Part shown: positions 59,023 to 64,000 of the stretch, piece by piece
Layout of the letters: each line of letters begins with the position of its first letter
Numbering within the stretch: the first letter of the stretch is position 1
Assembly (NCBI GenBank): GCA_947589325.1
Contig: CANQAM010000006.1
Span: forward strand, 1-64,000
Length of the DNA stretch: 64,000 nucleotides
Origin: an uncultured Bacteroidales bacterium
GTDB lineage: Bacteria > Bacteroidota > Bacteroidia > Bacteroidales > UBA11471
Direction: 5' to 3'
Made by a program: the position numbers and the translations under genes
Notes under the pieces: model-generated
The model's database searches: none
Seen by the model: the letters and a program-made list of their open reading frames with translations, nothing else
What the model was told of the DNA's origin: nothing

Positions 59023-59055
59023 AAAAGCGGCGCAGGAACACCCTGCGCCGCTTTT
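59023..59055. terminator. terminator of the ferritin-like gene
   Basis: AAAAGCGGCGCAGG-AACAC-CCTGCGCCGCTTTT. Confidence 0.85.
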
Positions 59056-59070
59056 GCATTTGAACAGAAA

Positions 59071-59601
59071 TTACAGATATTTTTCGGCGACACGCTTTTC
59101 TGCGATGAGGCTTTCCCGAAACTCCCGAATATCGTCGAGCCACGTTTCGATGTCGTTTTCGTGTTCGAGTTCCTCCGCCAGAATCTGTGTGGCGATGGAA
59201 AATGTCGTAAAGTCTTTGCCGTCGGTGAGTTTTGCCAGCGATTCATACCGTTGTATGGCGCAGCGCTCCGACGACAGATTCTGTTTGAGTATCGACTCCA
59301 CATACGAATCCACCGGCGCCTCGTATTTGCATTTCGAGAGTATCGGCCAGTCTTCGGGCGAGAGCACCGGTGTGCCGTCGAGTTCGGTGATGCGGGTCGC
59401 CAGCAGTTCGGCATGATGCAGTTCTTCGTCGGCGTGTTCGTACAGCTCTTTCTCCACGTTGGCGCGCATGGGTCCGCTCATGATGCGCGCCCCTATCCAG
59501 TATTGGTAGTACGCCAGCCACTCTTCCGACAACGCCTGATTGAGCGTTTCAATCAGTTTCTCAACATCTAAATCCACGATTTCGACACCTTTTTTTCCCA
59601 T
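59071..59601 (-). CDS. ferritin-like Dps-like (DpsL/thioferritin-type) protein
   Basis: 176 aa; LSEEWLAYYQYWIGARIM, EELHHAELLATRI, SSERCAIQRYESLA, ILAEELEHENDIETW. Confidence 0.8.
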   Translation of the reverse strand: MGKKGVEIVDLDVEKLIETLNQALSEEWLAYYQYWIGARIMSGPMRANVEKELYEHADEELHHAELLATRITELDGTPVLSPEDWPILSKCKYEAPVDSYVESILKQNLSSERCAIQRYESLAKLTDGKDFTTFSIATQILAEELEHENDIETWLDDIREFRESLIAEKRVAEKYL

Positions 59602-59769
59602 GACATTTCTTTTTTAGAGTTCATATATTCGATTTTGTGGAGAAAACAACGGCTCCGCGCAAAAAGTTCATGCCGCCCGCAGGGAAACGATATGGCAAAA
59701 AAAACGTTATAACGGTATCAATCAAATATAAGATTTCGTATCTTTGTAATCGGAATTATCTTTACGACA

Positions 59770-61038
59770 ATGGTTGCAACGGCAGACATACAGCAGGTGA
59801 AACAGCGTTTCGGCATCATAGGCAACAGCACGGGGCTTACCCGCGCCATAAGCCGCGCTCTGCAAATCGCGCCGACCGACCTCTCCGTGCTGATTACCGG
59901 CGAGAGCGGTACGGGTAAGGAATTTTTCCCGCAAATCATTCATGCCAACAGCGCCCGCAAGCATGGGCGATACATCGCCGTAAACTGCGGCGCCATACCC
60001 GAAGGTACGGTCGATTCCGAGCTTTTCGGGCACGAAAAAGGCTCTTTTACCGGTGCACTTGCCGACCGCAAAGGATATTTCGAGGAAGCCGACGGCGGCA
60101 CCATATTCCTCGATGAAGTGGGTGAGCTGCCCATGACCACGCAAGCCCGTTTGCTGCGCGTGCTCGAAAGCGGTGAATTTATAAAGGTAGGTTCTTCCAA
60201 AGTGCAGAAAACCAACGTGCGCATCGTCGCCGCCACCAACGTGAATATGATGGAGGCCATTGCCGAAGGCCATTTCCGCGAAGACCTCTTTTACCGCCTC
60301 AGCACCGTGCCTATCGAGCTGCCGCCCCTGCGCGACCGCATGGACGACATCTGGCTGCTTTTCCGCAAATTTGCCGCCGACTTCGCCGAAAAATACCGCA
60401 TGCCTGCCATACAGTTGAGCGAGAGTGCCAAAAAAGTTTTGTTGGCTTACCGCTGGCCCGGCAATATCCGTCAGCTGCGCAACGTAACCGAGCAAATATC
60501 CATCTTCGAAACGGCGCGCGAAATCAGCGCAGAAACCTTGCAGACCTACCTGCCGGCGTATGATATGGAGCGTCTGCCCATACTCAACCGCAGCGAAAAG
60601 AGGAGCGGAGAAATACCTTTCGGCAACGAACGGGAACTGCTCTATCTCGTTTTCGAGATGAAAAAGGAAATCAACGACCTGCGTGCCACTATCGATGCCC
60701 TGCGCGAGGGCGAAACCCTGACAACGCAGCCGGCATCGACCGTCATTTATCCCGCCGCGAAATCGGACGCCTTGGCACCCCTGCCCACCGGTATGCCGGC
60801 ATTCCCGAAAGCCTATCCCATAGACAAGCCGGCGCACGAAACGCTCCCCGACGAAAGCGAGTATGTCGAAAACGAAGTCATACCTTCGATACCGTCGCTC
60901 GAAGACGCCGAAAAGGAGATGATACGGAAATCGTTGGAACGAAATGGCGGAAAGCGCAAGAAAACCGCCGAAGAGTTGGGCATTTCGGAACGGACGCTCT
61001 ACCGGAAAATCAACGAATACAATCTCACTTCCAAATAA
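59770..61038 (+). CDS. sigma-54-dependent transcriptional activator
   Basis: ITGESGTGKE, GHEKGSFTGALADRKGYFEEADGGTIFLDEVGEL, Fis-type C-terminal HTH; no receiver domain. Confidence 0.93.
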   Translation: MVATADIQQVKQRFGIIGNSTGLTRAISRALQIAPTDLSVLITGESGTGKEFFPQIIHANSARKHGRYIAVNCGAIPEGTVDSELFGHEKGSFTGALADRKGYFEEADGGTIFLDEVGELPMTTQARLLRVLESGEFIKVGSSKVQKTNVRIVAATNVNMMEAIAEGHFREDLFYRLSTVPIELPPLRDRMDDIWLLFRKFAADFAEKYRMPAIQLSESAKKVLLAYRWPGNIRQLRNVTEQISIFETAREISAETLQTYLPAYDMERLPILNRSEKRSGEIPFGNERELLYLVFEMKKEINDLRATIDALREGETLTTQPASTVIYPAAKSDALAPLPTGMPAFPKAYPIDKPAHETLPDESEYVENEVIPSIPSLEDAEKEMIRKSLERNGGKRKKTAEELGISERTLYRKINEYNLTSK

Positions 61039-61041
61039 ACC

Positions 61042-61539
61042 ATGAAACGTCTTTTTGCGATACTGTTTCTCGTATGCACCGCCTGCACGGTTTCGTACCG
61101 GTTCAACGGCGCGTCGATCGATTACAATACGACCAAGACGATAACCATCAACGATTTTCCCATACGAGCCGCACTGGTATATCCGCCGCTGGCAACCACA
61201 TTCAACGAAACGCTGAAAGATGCCTATACGCGGCAGACCCGTCTGAGCCTCGTTCCGTCGGGCGGCGACCTCGTACTCGAAGGCGAAATCACCGGCTATA
61301 CCCTTACCCCGCAAGCCGTTACCGAAGATGCCTATGCCTCGCAAACCCGACTTACCGTTACGGTGCGGGTGCGCTACACCGATACGAAACACCCCAACAA
61401 CGATGTTGAAAATTCGTTTAGCGCCTACCGCGATTTTCCGAGCAGCAGTATGCTCACCGACGTGCAGGACGAATTGATAGAACAAATCACGGAGGAATTG
61501 GCCGACCTTATTTTCAATGCAACCGTAGGCAATTGGTAA
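61042..61539 (+). CDS. lptE: LptE family LPS-assembly lipoprotein
   Basis: lipobox FLVCTAC, TVSYRFNGASIDYNTTKTITINDFPIRAALVYPPLATTFNETLKD. Confidence 0.88.
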   Translation: MKRLFAILFLVCTACTVSYRFNGASIDYNTTKTITINDFPIRAALVYPPLATTFNETLKDAYTRQTRLSLVPSGGDLVLEGEITGYTLTPQAVTEDAYASQTRLTVTVRVRYTDTKHPNNDVENSFSAYRDFPSSSMLTDVQDELIEQITEELADLIFNATVGNW

Positions 61540-61543
61540 TCCG

Positions 61544-62242
61544 ATGGAAGAAGGCGCAGTCATCAGGCAGAATTTTACCCGGGACGTCCCGACCCTTTCG
61601 GTCGAGGAGTTGCAGCGGCTGCAATCCGACTATCCCTATTTTCAGGCGGTGCGCTTTTTGTATTTGAAAAAATTGCGCCGCGATTTTCCCGAGCGTTACC
61701 CGCAAGCGTTGCAGGAAAATGCCCTCTATGCCGGCGACCGCAAGGCGCTCTTTATGCTCTTGGAAGGCGCGGAACAGACGTGGCACGAGCTTTATCCCGA
61801 CGAAAAAGAAAAGCCGGAAACCGATGCTTTCGGGCTTATCGATTCGTTTCTCGCCTCCCGTTCGTCGGAACTCGGCAGGGAAACGGAGCTTTACCCCGAA
61901 GCGTCCTATCGCTTCGACGATGCCGAAACGCCTGCTGCTGCCCCTGCTGAAAATTCCTTTGCTCTTGTCGATGCCTTTCTCGATGCATCGCCCGAAGAGA
62001 AAGAACCGCAGGCTCCGGTTATTGCAGTGGCGGAAAATCCTGAAAATGAAGATTCTGATGAGTTGCAGGACGAAGAATTTTTGACGGAAAGTCTGGCGAA
62101 AATATACATCAAACAGCGGCGTTATGCCAAAGCGTTGGAAATTATTCGGAAATTAAGTTTGAAATATCCGGAAAAAAATATTTACTTTGCAGACCAAATT
62201 CGATTTTTGGAGAAATTGATTATTAACATAAAACCAGAATAA
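61544..62242 (+). CDS. conserved hypothetical protein
   Basis: 232 aa between lptE and secG; C-terminal SLAKIYIKQRRYAKALEIIRKLSLKYPEKNIYFADQIRFLEKLI TPR-like. Confidence 0.8.
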   Translation: MEEGAVIRQNFTRDVPTLSVEELQRLQSDYPYFQAVRFLYLKKLRRDFPERYPQALQENALYAGDRKALFMLLEGAEQTWHELYPDEKEKPETDAFGLIDSFLASRSSELGRETELYPEASYRFDDAETPAAAPAENSFALVDAFLDASPEEKEPQAPVIAVAENPENEDSDELQDEEFLTESLAKIYIKQRRYAKALEIIRKLSLKYPEKNIYFADQIRFLEKLIINIKPE

Positions 62243-62244
62243 CC

Positions 62245-62577
62245 ATGTACGTGTTCCTTACCATTTTGATTCTTATCGCAGCTATATGCCTTATACTCAT
62301 TGTTTTGGTACAAAATTCCAAAGGCGGAGGCTTGGCATCGAGCTTTGCATCGTCCAACCAGATTATGGGGGCGCCCAAGACTGCCGACTTCCTCGAAAAA
62401 GCAACGTGGACGCTGGCAGGCACCGTTATCGTGCTGAGCATCATCACGGCAGCATTCTTGCCGAGCCGCACCGCGAGCGCTTCTTCCGACATCGACGCCA
62501 TCGTCAATACCGAAATTCCGGCGCCGAATTTCGAATCGGAGCTCCCCGCCGATTTGGCCGTGCCCGATGCCGAGTAA
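62245..62577 (+). CDS. secG: preprotein translocase subunit SecG
   Basis: LILIVLVQNSKGGGLASSFASSNQIMGAPKTADFLEKATW. Confidence 0.95.
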   Translation: MYVFLTILILIAAICLILIVLVQNSKGGGLASSFASSNQIMGAPKTADFLEKATWTLAGTVIVLSIITAAFLPSRTASASSDIDAIVNTEIPAPNFESELPADLAVPDAE

Positions 62578-62600
62578 AAAGGAATCGCATTTGTATAATA

Positions 62601-62632
62601 AAAGCCGCCCGATAAACATATCGGGCGGCTTT
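62601..62632. terminator. bidirectional terminator secG / tspO-sod
   Basis: AAAGCCGCCCGAT-AAACAT-ATCGGGCGGCTTT. Confidence 0.85.
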
Positions 62633-62668
62633 TTTTGTTTCTTCGGGCGGAGAGGCAGAGGCGCTCGG

Positions 62669-63733
62669 TTATACCCGCGCAGCCACTTTATCCCAATCGA
62701 CCAACGACCAAAACGCTTTTACGAAATCGGCTCTGCGGTTGCGGTAATCGATGTAGTAGGCGTGTTCCCATACGTCGAGGGTGAGCAGCGGTTTCATCGA
62801 TTTGGTCAGCGGATTTCCGGCATTCGGCATCGCTTCGATATGCAGCTTGCCCTGTTTGTCGGCAGCGAGCCATACCCAGCCCGATCCGAACAGTCCCAGC
62901 GCCGCTTTCCCGAATTGTTCTTGAAACGACTCTACCGAGCCGAACTCTTTGGTCAGCAGCGTCGCCAGTTTTTCGGGCATGGCTTTTTGGGCGGGTGTCA
63001 GCGTGTCGAAGAAGAAAGTGTGATTCCACGTTTGGGCGGCGTTGTTGAATATCGCCCCATCGGAACTCTTTACGATTTCATCGAGCGTCATTTCGGCATA
63101 AGGCGTGCCGGCAATCAGTTTGTTCAGGTTGTCGATGTACGTTTGCAGATGTTTGCCGTAATGGTAATCGATGGTTTCTTTGCTCATTGCCGGAGCCAGT
63201 GCGTCGGCGGCATACGGGAGCTTAGGCATTTCGTGTGTCATGACAGTATGATTTTTAAGTGAAACAGTATCGGGGTTGTTGCAATACACATAGCCGTTCA
63301 TATAGGTGGCGAGGACGAGCCACAGCAGATACGGAGCGAAAAGCCATGCCGAAACTTTCCGCACCGGATAGGAAACGCAGATGTAGGCGACGACTGCCGC
63401 GTCGAGCAGCAGTATGTCGAGCAAGCCCGCCAACGGATTCCGGGCGTAGAAGAACAGCACGCTCCACAAAAAGTTGAGCAATAGCTGCACGCCCCACAAG
63501 GCTGCGATGAGCCGGTGGCGTTCCGGTTTTGCCAGAATCAGCGAAAGCGATAATCCTATACATATATATAAGGCGCACCATACAATCGGGAATACCATGT
63601 TAGGCGGAGTCAGCACCGTTTTTTCCAATAACGGATACCATTCCGCCAGCGCACTGCGCTGGAACAGAGAGGCAGACGCCCCTACGATGAAGCACCCGAT
63701 TGTGGGTAACAAATATATAAATATCTTTTTCAT
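62669..63733 (-). CDS. TspO/MBR family protein fused in frame to Fe-type superoxide dismutase
   Basis: 354 aa: residues 1-164 TspO-like (TPPNMVFPIVWCALYICIGLSLSL...LNFLWSVLFFYARNPLAGLLDILLL); residues 165-354 complete Fe-SOD (MTHEMPKLPYAADALAPAMSKETIDYHYGKHLQTY...AAQTWNHTFFF...LLTLDVWEHAYYIDYRNRRADFVKAFW). No stop between; internal ATG at 63241. Confidence 0.85.
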   Translation of the reverse strand: MKKIFIYLLPTIGCFIVGASASLFQRSALAEWYPLLEKTVLTPPNMVFPIVWCALYICIGLSLSLILAKPERHRLIAALWGVQLLLNFLWSVLFFYARNPLAGLLDILLLDAAVVAYICVSYPVRKVSAWLFAPYLLWLVLATYMNGYVYCNNPDTVSLKNHTVMTHEMPKLPYAADALAPAMSKETIDYHYGKHLQTYIDNLNKLIAGTPYAEMTLDEIVKSSDGAIFNNAAQTWNHTFFFDTLTPAQKAMPEKLATLLTKEFGSVESFQEQFGKAALGLFGSGWVWLAADKQGKLHIEAMPNAGNPLTKSMKPLLTLDVWEHAYYIDYRNRRADFVKAFWSLVDWDKVAARV

Positions 63734-63904
63734 AAAACCTGTTTTTCTACAACTTTTGTGGAAACGACTTTTGTCGTTTTTTGTTCAGGAAAACGTCCGA
63801 TTTTAGAAATTTTTTTCACGCGGCAGCCGGTGGAGGAACACGCTTTTTTATGTAAAAATACCATAAAAGGTGTAGTTGCGGAGCGAAAAATAGCAATAAA
63901 TAGG

Positions 63905-63937
63905 TATTGCCCGCCTTGCGGCTTGAAAATACTTTTG
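63905..63937 (+). promoter_or_regulatory. promoter of the gene starting at 63963
   Basis: TATTG (63905-63909), 20-nt spacer, TACTTTTG (63930-63937). Confidence 0.65.
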
Positions 63938-63962
63938 CCATGAAAATTCAACGAACTATTTT

Positions 63963-64000
63963 ATGATTGCAAGAAAGAGCGTTTTGTTGTTTGCCGTATG
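63963..64000 (+). CDS. start of a truncated-by-window secreted protein gene
   Basis: ATG at 63963 reads MIARKSVLLFAV..., signal-peptide-like, behind the promoter at 63905-63937. Confidence 0.45.
   Translation, partial: MIARKSVLLFAV

Overview
This 64-kb window reads as a mostly core-genome segment of a Bacteroidales bacterium. The basis is sigma-ABfr-type promoters (TTTG-N18-20-TAnnTTTG), a Bat (Bacteroides aerotolerance) operon, TamB next to tsaD, and a PG0541-type protein. An AT-rich accessory edge (1 to ~2040) carries a three-gene DUF7689/DUF6941-type operon. The rest carries: the cyd operon; a 1631-aa BspA-like LRR surface protein; dihydroorotase; malic enzyme; an RND efflux operon; nth; pheS; tilS; rho; two HU-type genes; the moxR/bat operon; a small uncharacterised trio (HTH, duplicated A1S_2505-like, ATP-grasp-like); cinA; tsaD; tamB; floA; a TonB receptor; a pectate lyase; birA; MATE; a Dps-like ferritin; and a sigma-54 activator/lptE/secG cluster. 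The two observations I rate highest are (i) a single ORF (62669..63733, minus) joining a TspO/MBR membrane protein in frame to a complete Fe-type superoxide dismutase, and (ii) an unannotated ~200-nt intergenic element (10753..10984) with long-range rod-like complementarity and its own minus-strand promoter, resembling a 6S-type ncRNA. Also notable: an HU-TM-LysM protein, a Rho with AT-hook-like repeats in an N-terminal disordered insertion, a truncated SDR gene, and an inverted repeat overlapping a TonB-receptor promoter. No CRISPR array, rRNA, intact mobile element or confident tRNA was seen. All family assignments come from reading sequence motifs; no searches were run.
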